From: CAWIXB01 sp963839955
GTDB taxonomy: Bacteria; Actinomycetota; Actinomycetes; JACCUZ01
Assembly: GCA_963839955.1 (NCBI GenBank)
Contig: CAWIXB010000001.1
Coordinates: 2,728,001-2,792,000, forward strand
Length of the DNA stretch: 64,000 nucleotides
Direction: 5' to 3'
In this document: in pieces, positions 25,916-33,540 of the stretch
Numbering within the stretch: position 1 is the first letter of the stretch
Layout: each line of letters starts with the position of its first letter
Made by a program: the position numbers and the translations under genes
The notes under the pieces: model-generated
Database searches by the model: none
What the model saw: only the letters and a program-made list of their open reading frames with translations
Told to the model about the DNA's origin: nothing

Positions 25916-26954
25916 CAGACCAGCCGACGACGTGGTGCTGGAGGCACGTGGGCTCCGCAAGTCGTTCCGCGGCGGACGCGGCATGAAGGGGAAGCGGGTC
26001 AGCGCCGTGGACGGCGTCGACCTCGAGGTCCGGGCCGGTGAGTCGCTCGGCATCGTCGGCGAGTCCGGCTGCGGCAAGTCCACCCTGGCACGGCTGCTCG
26101 TCGGACTGGAGACCCCCGATGCGGGGACGATCGCAGTGGCCGGCCAACAGCTCACGGGTCGGCGAGACCGTCGCATGCTCGGTCGCCAGGTGCAGCTGGT
26201 CTTCCAGGACCCCTACACCTCGCTGAACCCGCGCCTCACCGTTTTCGACATCGTCGCCGAGCCACTCGTCGTACACCGGCTCATCTCGGGTCGGGCAGCT
26301 CGCCGCGAGCGCGTCGCCGAGCTGCTCGCGATGGTCGGGCTCGGCCCCGAACACCTGGACCGCTACCCGCACCAGTTCTCCGGCGGCCAGCGACAGCGCA
26401 TCGGCATCGCCCGGGCGCTGGCCCTGGAGCCGCGGATCCTGGTCTGCGATGAGCCCGTCTCCGCGTTGGACGTGTCCGTGCAGGCGCAGGTCATCAACCT
26501 TCTGCGCGACCTGCAACGGCGTACCGGGATTGCCATGGTGTTCATCGCGCACGACCTCTCCGTGGTGCGCAACGTCGCTGACCGGACGGCCGTGATGTAC
26601 CTGGGTCGCCTCGCCGAGGCCGGCGACACCGCCACGATCTACTCCCGGCCGGCGCATCCCTACACTCAGGCGCTGCTCTCCGCCGCCCCCGTGGTGGATC
26701 GAGCGGCCCGTGGCCGCCGGCCGTCGCGCATCGTGCTGGCCGGCGACCCACCGAGCGCCAGTGACCCGCCGAGCGGGTGCCGGTTCCGCACCCGGTGCCG
26801 GCTCGCGCAGGACGCGTGCGTGGAGCAGCCGCTGTTGCGCGCGCTCGACGACACGGACGATCGGGTGGTCGCCTGTCACTTCGCGGAGACCGCCCGCAGT
26901 GAAGCGCGGCCGGTCACCGACAGGTCGACGGCCGAGTCGGTTCCGCGCGGTTGA
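25902..26954 (+). CDS. peptide ABC transporter ATP-binding protein (DppF family)
   Basis: Second ATPase (350 aa) of the importer. Walker A GESGCGKSTLARLL, Q-loop VFQDPYTSLNPRLTV, signature FSGGQRQRIGIARAL, Walker B ILVCDEPVSALDVSVQAQVI, then AHDLSVVRNVADRTAVMYLG and the C-terminal region with HPYTQALLSAAP and a Cys-rich part (CRFRTRCRLAQDAC). ATG 25902 has GGAGGAGG upstream. An Arg/Gly-rich insert (about 24-32, RGGRGMKGKR) before the core is unusual but short. It completes a five-subunit importer split over two divergent operons. Confidence 0.93.
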   Translation: MPGTDRPADDVVLEARGLRKSFRGGRGMKGKRVSAVDGVDLEVRAGESLGIVGESGCGKSTLARLLVGLETPDAGTIAVAGQQLTGRRDRRMLGRQVQLVFQDPYTSLNPRLTVFDIVAEPLVVHRLISGRAARRERVAELLAMVGLGPEHLDRYPHQFSGGQRQRIGIARALALEPRILVCDEPVSALDVSVQAQVINLLRDLQRRTGIAMVFIAHDLSVVRNVADRTAVMYLGRLAEAGDTATIYSRPAHPYTQALLSAAPVVDRAARGRRPSRIVLAGDPPSASDPPSGCRFRTRCRLAQDACVEQPLLRALDDTDDRVVACHFAETARSEARPVTDRSTAESVPRG

Positions 26955-26994
26955 CCAGGGCCCGGGGCTGACAACCGTTGTCGGGTGGCCCCCG

Positions 26995-27294
26995 TCAGCG
27001 CCTGCGTCGCCAGAGGTAGAGGCCGAGGACTGCTGCCACGCCTGCCGCCGCGACGGCGAGGCGCCCCGTCCTCGGATTGCCCTGCTCGTCGACCACCTTT
27101 GCCTTGGCCGAATCGGCGGTACGGCGGGCGACGTTGGCGGGTTTGACCCGGTGGGCGATGGCGTCGACGGTCTCGCCCAGCCGCGCGCGGGTGCGCTCGA
27201 TGTCGGCCTCGATCTCGGCGGGTGTGCGCGGCGGCTTGTCGGCAGGCGGGCGCGCCTCCAGGCCACCAGGACTGGTGTCCGAATCGCTCGTCAT
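26995..27294 (-). CDS. DUF3618 family membrane-anchored protein
   Basis: 99-residue protein. Residues 22-50 carry the DUF3618 pattern (RTPAEIEADIERTRARLGETVDAI), predicted coiled helix; a C-terminal hydrophobic helix (AVAAAGVAAVLGLYLW, about 79-94) ends in RRRR, giving a tail anchor. These proteins are common in actinomycetes and often accompany membrane-stress genes, with no defined biochemical role. ATG 27294 is preferred because GGAGG lies upstream; an ATG-type start at 27345 would add 17 basic residues. It is a single gene convergent with dppF. Confidence 0.75.
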   Translation of the reverse strand: MTSDSDTSPGGLEARPPADKPPRTPAEIEADIERTRARLGETVDAIAHRVKPANVARRTADSAKAKVVDEQGNPRTGRLAVAAAGVAAVLGLYLWRRRR

Positions 27295-27359
27295 CGCAGC
27301 TGAACCTCCATCGCGCGTTTTCCTCCCCGTTGTCCGCGCAGTCAACCATGACCCGCAGG

Positions 27360-28136
27360 TCAGATGCCCGCGTTCGCCGGGTCGAACCCGAACGGGAGCT
27401 CGAGGCGGTGGGCGCGCATGAGCGCGTCGTCGGACAGCAGGTCACGGGTCCGCCCGTCAGCCGCGATCGCGCCCTCGTCCAGGATCACCGAGCGCGGACA
27501 CAGCTCCAGCGCGTAGGGCAGGTCGTGGGTGACCATCAGCACGGTGACGTCGAGGCCCATCAGGATGTCGGCGAGCTCGCGCCGGCTGGCGGGGTCGAGG
27601 TTGGACGACGGCTCGTCGAGCACCAGGATCTCGGGTTCCATCGCGAGCACGGTCGCTACGGCGACGCGACGCCGCTGGCCGTAGCTGAGGTGGTGAGGCG
27701 GACGGTCGATGTGCTCCGCCATGTCGACGAGGTCGAGCGCACGGCGTACCCGAGTGTCGAGCTCGGCCCCGTGCATGCCGAGATTGGTCGGGCCGAACGC
27801 GACGTCCTCGCGCACCGTCGGCATGAACAACTGGTCGTCGGGGTCCTGGAAGACGATGCCGACACGGCGCCGGATCTCCAGGAGGTTGTCCTTGACCACC
27901 GGCAGTCCCGCGACGCGGACGCTCCCCCGACCGGCGGTCAGAATGCCGTTGAGGTGCAGCACCAGCGTCGTCTTGCCGGCTCCGTTGGGGCCGAGCAACG
28001 CCACCCGCTCGCCGCGCTCGACGCGCAGGTCGACGTCGAAGAGGGCCTGGTGCCCGTCCGGGTAGGCGAACGCAACCTTGTCCACCTCGAGGGACGGCGC
28101 GACGGGGCGGTCGGTCGACGTGTCGAGCGTGGTCAT
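27360..28136 (-). CDS. cbiO: energy-coupling ATPase of Ni/Co importer (CbiO)
   Basis: ATPase of 258 aa for the energy-coupling-factor type metal importer. Walker A GPNGAGKTTLVLHLNG, Q-loop VFQDPDDQLFMPTVREDVAFGP (a strong CbiO/EcfA mark), signature LSYGQRRRVAVATVLA, Walker B ILVLDEPSSNLDP, H-loop THDLPYAL. ATG 28136 overlaps the CbiQ stop by four bases. It forms one operon with CbiM, CbiN and CbiQ. Cobalt versus nickel cannot be separated by sequence alone here. Confidence 0.92.
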   Translation of the reverse strand: MTTLDTSTDRPVAPSLEVDKVAFAYPDGHQALFDVDLRVERGERVALLGPNGAGKTTLVLHLNGILTAGRGSVRVAGLPVVKDNLLEIRRRVGIVFQDPDDQLFMPTVREDVAFGPTNLGMHGAELDTRVRRALDLVDMAEHIDRPPHHLSYGQRRRVAVATVLAMEPEILVLDEPSSNLDPASRRELADILMGLDVTVLMVTHDLPYALELCPRSVILDEGAIAADGRTRDLLSDDALMRAHRLELPFGFDPANAGI

Positions 28137-28897
28137 CGGGTCACCCATGCTGACGCGGTGACGAGTGCAGCCGCCACCGGGAGAACGCCTGCGGTCGCCC
28201 ACTCGCCGCGGGTCGCCGCGCCGTCGCGGGACACCGGCATGGTGCCGGTGAAGCCGCGGCTCACCATCGCGAGGTAGACGCGCTCGCCGCGCTCGTACGA
28301 CCTGATGAACAGGGCTGCGGTCGACTGGGCGACGACCTTGAGATGGCGGATGTCGCGCCCGGTGAAACCACGTGACTCGCGGGCGATGCGCATCCGGCGC
28401 ATCTCGTCGCCGACGACGTCGGCGTAGCGCAGCATGAACGACATGATCTGGACGAGCATCGCCGGCAGCCGCAACCGGTGCAGCGAGGCGACCATCGCGC
28501 GCAGCTCTGTCGTCGCGGCGAGCACGACAGCGGCACCGACACCGAGCGTCCCCTTGGCGAGGATGTTCCACGCGCCGAGCAGGCCGTGTTCGGACAGGCC
28601 GATGCCCAGCACCTCCACCTCGGGACCGGTGGCGAGGAAGGGCAGGAGCAGTGCGAAGCCGATGAAGGGCAGCTCGATCGACATCCGGCGAAGGAGGAGC
28701 ATCGCCGGCAGGCGGGTCGCTGCCATCACGCCGGCGAGCAGCAGTGCGTGCAGACCGAAAGCCCAGAACTGCGTGCGCGGGGTGGCCACCACGGCGACGA
28801 CGAACGCGAAGGTCGCGACGAGCTTCACGTAAGGCGGAAGCCGGTGCACGACCGAGCTGCCGGGCCGGAACGCCAGGTGATGGTGTCCGGCGCCCAT
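28133..28897 (-). CDS. cbiQ: transmembrane coupling protein of Ni/Co importer (CbiQ)
   Basis: Membrane protein of 254 aa with about five helices. It shows the CbiQ family coupling-helix motifs ARESRGFTGRDIRHLK (the Ala-Arg-Gly type, about 168-183) and ERVYLAMVSRGFTGTMP (about 205-221), through which EcfT/CbiQ proteins touch the ATPase. The start is one base from the CbiN stop. It bridges CbiM to CbiO in the membrane. Confidence 0.92.
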   Translation of the reverse strand: MGAGHHHLAFRPGSSVVHRLPPYVKLVATFAFVVAVVATPRTQFWAFGLHALLLAGVMAATRLPAMLLLRRMSIELPFIGFALLLPFLATGPEVEVLGIGLSEHGLLGAWNILAKGTLGVGAAVVLAATTELRAMVASLHRLRLPAMLVQIMSFMLRYADVVGDEMRRMRIARESRGFTGRDIRHLKVVAQSTAALFIRSYERGERVYLAMVSRGFTGTMPVSRDGAATRGEWATAGVLPVAAALVTASAWVTR

Positions 28898-28898
28898 G

Positions 28899-29213
28899 TC
28901 AGCCCGTCCTTGCGGACTTGCCGTCGCGTCGTCGTACGGCGAGGACCACCGCGCCGCCGAACGCGAACGTCACCAGCACGCCGAGCACGCCCGCCACGCC
29001 GACGGACAGCCGCGCGTCGTCGACGCCCTTCACTCCGTAGTCGGCGAGGGGCGAGTCGGCGGCGTCGTGGTCGCGGGCTTGCTCGTCGATGCCCTTGGTG
29101 GCTGAGATCTTCTCAAGCCCGTCGGGTTGCGAGCTGGCGTAGTAGCTGACGCCGCCTGCGAGAAGGAGGGTGAGCAGGAGACCGAGGAGAACGAACGCCG
29201 TGTTGCGCTTCAT
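28899..29213 (-). CDS. cbiN: PDGLE-domain subunit of Ni/Co importer (CbiN-like)
   Basis: 104-residue membrane protein with an N-terminal helix (about 7-25), an external stretch beginning QPDGLEKISATKGIDEQA (the PDGLE motif) and a second helix (about 70-92). CbiN or NikN-type subunits of this topology activate the metal channel in CbiM. Here it lies directly between CbiM (ATGA overlap) and CbiQ (1-bp gap), so it is a structural part of the importer. Confidence 0.88.
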   Translation of the reverse strand: MKRNTAFVLLGLLLTLLLAGGVSYYASSQPDGLEKISATKGIDEQARDHDAADSPLADYGVKGVDDARLSVGVAGVLGVLVTFAFGGAVVLAVRRRDGKSARTG

Positions 29214-29914
29214 CGGGTGCTCCCGACGGTCGCGCGGTCGCCGGCACTGCGCAGCTCGTGGTTGACGCGAATGCCCCGCGCGCCGTACACGAGGTCGGGA
29301 CGTACGGCGAGCACACTCGCGACCGTTGCGGCGGTGATGAGGGCTTCGCCGATGCCGATCAGCACATGCACACCGAGCATCACGGGAACGACGGTGCCTA
29401 GGGGCACCTGGGTGACCGGCCCGACGGCGTACATCACGAGGAACGCGGCAGCGGCGGCCGGCACGGAGGCCAGCGCCCCGCCGAACGACGCGCCGACGAT
29501 CGAGGCCCGCGTGGGCGGCAGGACCACCCGCAGCAGACGGAAGACGGCATAGCCCACGACAACCGTGACGATGCCCATGTTGGTGACGTTGACGCCGAGT
29601 GCGGTGAGCCCGCCGTCAGCGAACAGGAACCCCTGCACGAGCAGCACCACCGTCACGCAGAGCACCGCCGTCCAGGGACCGACCAGCACAGCGGCGAGCA
29701 CTCCCCCCAGCAGGTGGCCGCTGCTGATGCCCAGGACCGGGAAGTTCAGCATCTGGACGGCGAAGACGAACGCCGCGACGAGCCCCGCCATCGGGGCGAC
29801 CCGGTCGTCGAGCTCCCGGTCGGCCCTCTTCAGTGCGATCGCGATCCCGGTGACCGCGACAGCGCCCGCGGCGACGGACACGGGGGCGTTGATGATGCCA
29901 TCGGGCACGTGCAT
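29210..29914 (-). CDS. cbiM: substrate-capture protein of Ni/Co importer (CbiM)
   Basis: S-component of 234 aa. The mature start MHVPDGIINAPV includes His2, which with the N-terminal amine and further His residues binds the metal in CbiM/NikM proteins; later SSGHLLGG (about 79) supplies the second conserved His. Seven hydrophobic segments follow. The start has a GGGAGG site. It is the first gene of the operon, and the palindrome at 29963-29981 lies just upstream, suggesting control by a metal-responsive repressor. Confidence 0.92.
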   Translation of the reverse strand: MHVPDGIINAPVSVAAGAVAVTGIAIALKRADRELDDRVAPMAGLVAAFVFAVQMLNFPVLGISSGHLLGGVLAAVLVGPWTAVLCVTVVLLVQGFLFADGGLTALGVNVTNMGIVTVVVGYAVFRLLRVVLPPTRASIVGASFGGALASVPAAAAAFLVMYAVGPVTQVPLGTVVPVMLGVHVLIGIGEALITAATVASVLAVRPDLVYGARGIRVNHELRSAGDRATVGSTR

Positions 29915-29962
29915 GGTCGGCCTCCCTGGATCGCTCGAGATACCTTATGCCTTTCGATCGCA

Positions 29963-29981
29963 ATTGCGAAAGTCTCGCAAT
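29963..29981. promoter_or_regulatory. metal-responsive operator candidate (Nur-box-like)
   Basis: ATTGCGA-AAGTC-TCGCAAT is a perfect 7-5-7 inverted repeat in the divergent spacer between cbiM and bcp. It keeps the TTGC-N9-GCAA spacing of the Streptomyces nickel regulator Nur box (TTGCAA-N5-TTGCAA). A second 12-bp palindrome, TCGCAATTGCGA, overlaps its left arm (29960-29969 region). Confidence 0.5.
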
Positions 29982-30059
29982 AAGGCCTCCTGGCACAAGG
30001 CGTTCGGCGCCGTCGGCTGGGTGGACTGGCCGGTCGGCGGAACAACCCGGGCTGGCCGC

Positions 30060-30065
30060 TAGGTT
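30060..30065 (+). promoter_or_regulatory. -10 element of bcp (leaderless)
   Basis: TAGGTT fits TANNNT and ends eight bases before the ATG at 30074; no Shine-Dalgarno is seen, which fits leaderless transcription. Confidence 0.45.
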
Positions 30066-30073
30066 CTTCCGCC

Positions 30074-30541
30074 ATGGCCAAACTTGCGCCGGGAGACCCG
30101 GCCCCGGACTTCACTCTCCCCGACGCTGAAGGGTCCAAGGTGACCCTCTCGGACCTGCGCGGGGAGAAGGTGATCCTCTACTTCTACCCCGCCGCCTCGA
30201 CCCCCGGCTGCACCAAGCAGGCCTGTGACTTCCGCGACAGCCTCTCGTCGCTGCAGGCCGCGGGCTACCGCGTGCTGGGCATCTCGCCGGACACCCAGGC
30301 GAAGCAGGCCAGGTTCCGCGACGAGGAGAGCGTGAACTACCCCCTGCTCTGCGACCCGTCACGCGAGGTGATCGACGCCTACGGTGCGTACGGCGAGAAG
30401 AAGCTCTACGGCAAGACGGTCACCGGCATCCTCCGCTCAACGTTCGTCCTCGACGAGGCAGGGACGGTCACCAAGGCGATGTACAACGTCAAGGCCGCCG
30501 GCCACGTCGCCAAGCTCCGCAAGGACCTCGCCCTCCCCTGA
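30074..30541 (+). CDS. bcp: thioredoxin-dependent peroxiredoxin (Bcp/PrxQ)
   Basis: 155-residue thiol peroxidase that reduces hydroperoxides with thioredoxin. Fold start LAPGDPAPDFTLPDAEG, then FYPAASTPGCTKQACDFRDS (about 37-56), where the first Cys is peroxidatic and the second, five residues later, is the PrxQ-type resolving Cys in the same helix. The conserved Arg occurs in the FVLDEAG region neighbourhood. Full length for the family. It is divergent from the metal importer and followed 23 bp downstream by repeat copy 2. Confidence 0.93.
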   Translation: MAKLAPGDPAPDFTLPDAEGSKVTLSDLRGEKVILYFYPAASTPGCTKQACDFRDSLSSLQAAGYRVLGISPDTQAKQARFRDEESVNYPLLCDPSREVIDAYGAYGEKKLYGKTVTGILRSTFVLDEAGTVTKAMYNVKAAGHVAKLRKDLALP

Positions 30542-30564
30542 TCCCCTCCCCCCGACCTGCCGAG

Positions 30565-30641
30565 TCGACCACGTTAGGTAGGCCCAGCACTGCCTCAACA
30601 GGCCTGCCCGCCTGTTGAGGCACTGCTGGGCCTGTTGAGGC
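30565..30641 (+). repeat. 77-bp palindromic repeat, copy 2
   Basis: Ungapped second copy of the repeat, with matched CAACAGGC/GCCTGTTG arms and a longer outer stem (CCCAGCACTGCC with its partner). It lies between the convergent bcp and YihY genes, and the last codons and stop of the YihY frame fall inside it. Confidence 0.85.
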
Positions 30642-31719
30642 AACGCATGCCAGTCGGCCGACGCCGGTTACTGAGGTGCTTGCGTGCCGCCACCGCGCCC
30701 GATGGCATACGAGAGGCGCATCGGCCGGGCCGGCCCGGCAGTGGGGCTGCCGCCGATGGTTCCAGCGGGGAAGCCTGGCCGGCCCGGAGCCAACGCCCAA
30801 TCGCGTCATCCCCCTCGGCCAGGACGACGCCCAGCACCGCGGCCCCCACGATCAGGAAAGCGAACCCGGTGAACCAGCTGACGAATGCCAGGGCGAGGCC
30901 GAAGGCGCCGAACTGCTGGAAGTTCTGCTTGACGGCCTCGGGCATCCAGACCGACGCGGCCAGCGAGTAGCACCACCCACCCACGCCAATGACGACGGCG
31001 GTTGGCAGCAGCGGCCGCCAGCGCACCTCTCCTCGGAGCATCAGCCGACTGGTCCACCACCAAGCGAAAATCGCGGCGATGAGGCCCACTGCCCACTGCG
31101 TGACCGGGCCTGCCGGTCCGTGCAGCACACGGCGGATCAAGGTCAGCATGGTCAGCATGGCGACGAGTCCGCCGATCCACGCGAGGCCACGACCTTTGTT
31201 GCGAGCGCCGCCCCCGGCCGGTCGTCGCCAGGCGCGTAGGTAGACGCGTTGCAGGGCGGTCGTGAAGGAGATCGCGTAAGCCACGACCAGCACGACGCCG
31301 ATGACCCTGGTGGCGGCGCGAGTCTGGTCGGGCGAGGCGAACGCCTGGTTCACGGTGGAGAACGCGTCGCCGCCGACACCGAAGCGCCCGGCAAGGACGG
31401 CCACGATGGAACGGCGGGCTCGCTCTGGCGCGAGGGCGGCGAACACGATGAGCAACGGGAACAATGAGACGAACGCCTTGGCTGCCAACGCGACCGACCG
31501 GTCGACGAACTCGACCTCCAGCAGCCGGGACCAGAACCGGCCGACAATGGTGGGCTCCAGCCGTAGCACATGTCGATGTGCCGTCTCTCGCAGCCGTAGC
31601 CGTGCCCCGCCGACCGCCGAGCGCGGTGGTCTCGGCGAGTCCGCTTCGCTCACGCGCAGCTCACCTCGGCCGTCGTCCGGTCTGACGTCGAGTCGCATTG
31701 AGCGATGAGGGGCCGTCAT
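30595..31719 (-). CDS. YihY/virulence factor BrkB family membrane protein
   Basis: About 374 residues. Six hydrophobic helices (roughly residues 78-98, 138-160, 182-202, 210-232, 245-265, 280-305) and the family stretch KAFVSLFPLLIVFAALAP identify the YihY/BrkB group, once called RNase BN but now regarded as membrane proteins of unsettled role. The C-terminal 60 residues are low-complexity and basic, and the last 16 or so are encoded by the 77-bp repeat, so this tail is probably acquired. The start is uncertain: ATG 31719 is used; in-frame ATGs at 31749 and 31701 also exist. Confidence 0.75.
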   Translation of the reverse strand: MTAPHRSMRLDVRPDDGRGELRVSEADSPRPPRSAVGGARLRLRETAHRHVLRLEPTIVGRFWSRLLEVEFVDRSVALAAKAFVSLFPLLIVFAALAPERARRSIVAVLAGRFGVGGDAFSTVNQAFASPDQTRAATRVIGVVLVVAYAISFTTALQRVYLRAWRRPAGGGARNKGRGLAWIGGLVAMLTMLTLIRRVLHGPAGPVTQWAVGLIAAIFAWWWTSRLMLRGEVRWRPLLPTAVVIGVGGWCYSLAASVWMPEAVKQNFQQFGAFGLALAFVSWFTGFAFLIVGAAVLGVVLAEGDDAIGRWLRAGQASPLEPSAAAPLPGRPGRCASRMPSGAVAARKHLSNRRRPTGMRCLNRPSSASTGGQAC

Positions 31720-31933
31720 GCGGCCAGGTTCGACCACCAAGGCCACCATCGCCTCACCCGGGCAGGATGACGTCATCAGGAGTCTCTGCCGGACCTCCAA
31801 CAGCCGGCAGCCGACATTCTGCGATCACCCTCGTCGTCGGGTCGGATTGGTCTTCGTTGACGTTGCTCGCTTGAGGGCGCAGGCTGCTGCTGCCGGGTGT
31901 CTCTTTCACTGGCCTCGATGAGGGGAGCGGTCG

Positions 31934-32704
31934 ATGCAACGGCGGCTGACAGCAGAGTTCCTGGGCACCTTCTTCCTCGTACTCGGTGGCTGCGGCACGG
32001 CAGTCCTCGCGGCGAACTTCCCCTCAGGCGGGGTCGGGCTGCTCGGCGTGTCCCTCGCGTTCGGGCTCACCGTGCTCACGATGGCTTACGCGTTCGGCCA
32101 CATCTCCGGCGGCCATTTCAACCCGGCGGTCACCGTCGGGGCGTGGCTGTGCAAGCGGGTCGAGACCCGTGCCGTGCTCCCCTACCTGGTCACCCAGGTC
32201 GTGGCGGCTATCGCGGCGGCCGCCGTGTTGCTGGGGATCGCCTCGGGCCGACCGGATTACAGCCGTGCCGTGGACGGGCTGGCGGTGAACGGCTACGGAT
32301 CTCACTCACCGGGGCAGTACACCCTGCTCGCCTGCCTGATAACCGAGGTCGTCCTCACCGCGTTCTTCCTGCTGGTCATCCTCGGCGCGACCGACCGGCG
32401 GGCACCGAAGGGCTTCGGACCACTGGCGATCGGACTGTGCCTCACACTGATCCACCTGGTGTCGATACCGGTGACGAACACCTCGGTGAACCCCGCCCGC
32501 TCGACCGGCCCGGCTCTGCTCGTCGGGGAGGGCTGGGCGGTGGGCCAGCTGTGGCTGTTCTGGCTCGCCCCGCTGGTCGGCGCGGCCATCGCCGGCCTGG
32601 GGTACCGCTACGTCACCGGCGACACGGGCATCGAGGACCTGGCCGAAGCAGCCCAAGCACCGATCCCCGGCCAACCCGCAATCGGCGAGGCGCAAGCGCG
32701 CTGA
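31934..32704 (+). CDS. aqpZ: aquaporin Z-type water channel
   Basis: Water channel of 256 aa. Two half-repeats carry the NPA boxes: SGGHFNPAVTVG (about 58-69) and TNTSVNPARSTGPAL (about 180-194), where the Arg after the second NPA belongs to the selectivity filter. His in the IHLVSI segment and Thr/Val after NPARS favour a water-selective AqpZ rather than a glycerol channel. It starts at ATG 31934 after GAGGGGAG. A TTGACG hexamer at 31857-31862 is a possible -35. The C-terminus has an extra tail of about 25 polar residues. Confidence 0.93.
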   Translation: MQRRLTAEFLGTFFLVLGGCGTAVLAANFPSGGVGLLGVSLAFGLTVLTMAYAFGHISGGHFNPAVTVGAWLCKRVETRAVLPYLVTQVVAAIAAAAVLLGIASGRPDYSRAVDGLAVNGYGSHSPGQYTLLACLITEVVLTAFFLLVILGATDRRAPKGFGPLAIGLCLTLIHLVSIPVTNTSVNPARSTGPALLVGEGWAVGQLWLFWLAPLVGAAIAGLGYRYVTGDTGIEDLAEAAQAPIPGQPAIGEAQAR

Positions 32705-32712
32705 CATCGCGT

Positions 32713-32796
32713 GCGGGAGGGGGGATTCGAACCCCCACGCCCCAGAGGGCACCAGGTCCTAAGCCTGGCGCGGCTGCCTAGTTACGCCACTCCCGC
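32713..32796 (-). tRNA. tRNA-Leu (UAG)
   Basis: 84-base class II tRNA on the minus strand: 7-bp acceptor stem GCGGGAG/CTCCCGC, D-arm with GGC pattern, anticodon stem CCAGG/CCTGG with loop CTTAGGA giving anticodon TAG (reads CUA and perhaps other CUN leucine codons), a long variable arm, and T-loop GTTCGAATC. The CCA end is not encoded. It sits between aqpZ and rdgB; no integrase or duplicated 3' end is seen nearby. Confidence 0.95.
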
Positions 32797-32864
32797 TCGG
32801 CTGTCATCGTAGGCGGCCTCGACCCACCGGCGACCTGCGCGACGCAGCCGTCGACCCCGTGTCC

Positions 32865-32941
32865 GCCTCAACAGGCGCAGCAGTGCCGCAACAGGCCGCC
32901 AGGCCTGTTGCGGCACTGCTGCGCCTACCTACCGTGGTCGA
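32865..32941 (-). repeat. 77-bp palindromic repeat, copy 3 (inverted orientation)
   Basis: Ungapped copy in reverse orientation, and the most symmetrical: GCAGCAGTGCCGCAACAGGC pairs perfectly with its partner around a short loop. It lies between the tRNA-Leu and rdgB, and the rdgB stop codon (TAG, 32929-32931) lies inside it. Confidence 0.85.
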
Positions 32942-33540
32942 ATCGCGGAGGGGATGGCCGGGGCGAGGGCGCGGAGGGCGCGGCCGCGGTGGGAGATGGC
33001 GTTCTTCGCCTCGGGCGTCATCTCGGCAGTCGTGATGACGAAGCCGTCGGGGATGAAGACCGGGTCGTAGCCGAAGCCGCCGCTGCCGCGTCGCTCGCGC
33101 AGCAGCCGGCCCCCAACCCGGCCCTCCACCACCTGCACCTCCCCCTCGGGAGTCGCCAGCGCCGCGGCGCAGACGAACGAGGCGCCCCGCTGCTCGTCGC
33201 CCACGAGAGCGACCTGCGCGAGCACCAGGTCGAGGTTGGCCGCGTCGTCGCCGTGCCGCCCGGACCAACGGGCCGAGAAGACACCCGGCATCCCGCCCAG
33301 TGCGTCGACGCAGAGGCCCGAGTCGTCAGCGATCGCCGGCAGACCTGTGGCCGCTGCGACCTCGCGCGCCTTCTTCGCCGCGTTCGCCTCGAACGTCAAC
33401 CCGTCCTCGACGACCTCGGGGACATCGGGGAACGAGTCCAGCCCCAGCAAAGGGACGTCAACCCCGACGTCGGCAAGAATCGCCCGCAGCTCCTCGACCT
33501 TGTGCCGGTTGCGCGTGGCCAGCACGAGGCGCGCAGTCAC
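32929..33540 (-). CDS. rdgB: XTP/dITP diphosphatase (RdgB/HAM1)
   Basis: House-cleaning pyrophosphatase (203 aa) that removes non-canonical purine nucleotides. Family marks: LVLATRNRHKVEELRAIL at the start, EDGLTFEANAAKKAREVA, ADDSGLCVDALGGMPGVFSARWSG (metal and base pocket), and near the end GSGGFGYDPVFIPDG with SHRGRALRAL. The start overlaps the rph stop by four bases. The last residues (IRPR) and the stop are coded within repeat copy 3. Confidence 0.95.
   Translation of the reverse strand: MTARLVLATRNRHKVEELRAILADVGVDVPLLGLDSFPDVPEVVEDGLTFEANAAKKAREVAAATGLPAIADDSGLCVDALGGMPGVFSARWSGRHGDDAANLDLVLAQVALVGDEQRGASFVCAAALATPEGEVQVVEGRVGGRLLRERRGSGGFGYDPVFIPDGFVITTAEMTPEAKNAISHRGRALRALAPAIPSAIRPR

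Noticed and set aside
29915..30073. Cobalamin riboswitch upstream of cbiM
   Set aside because: The spacer is only 159 bp and shared with bcp, and no B12-box or paired-stem pattern of the riboswitch was found.
32713..32796. tRNA-Leu as an integration site for a mobile element
   Set aside because: No integrase, no repeated tRNA 3' end and only housekeeping genes around it.
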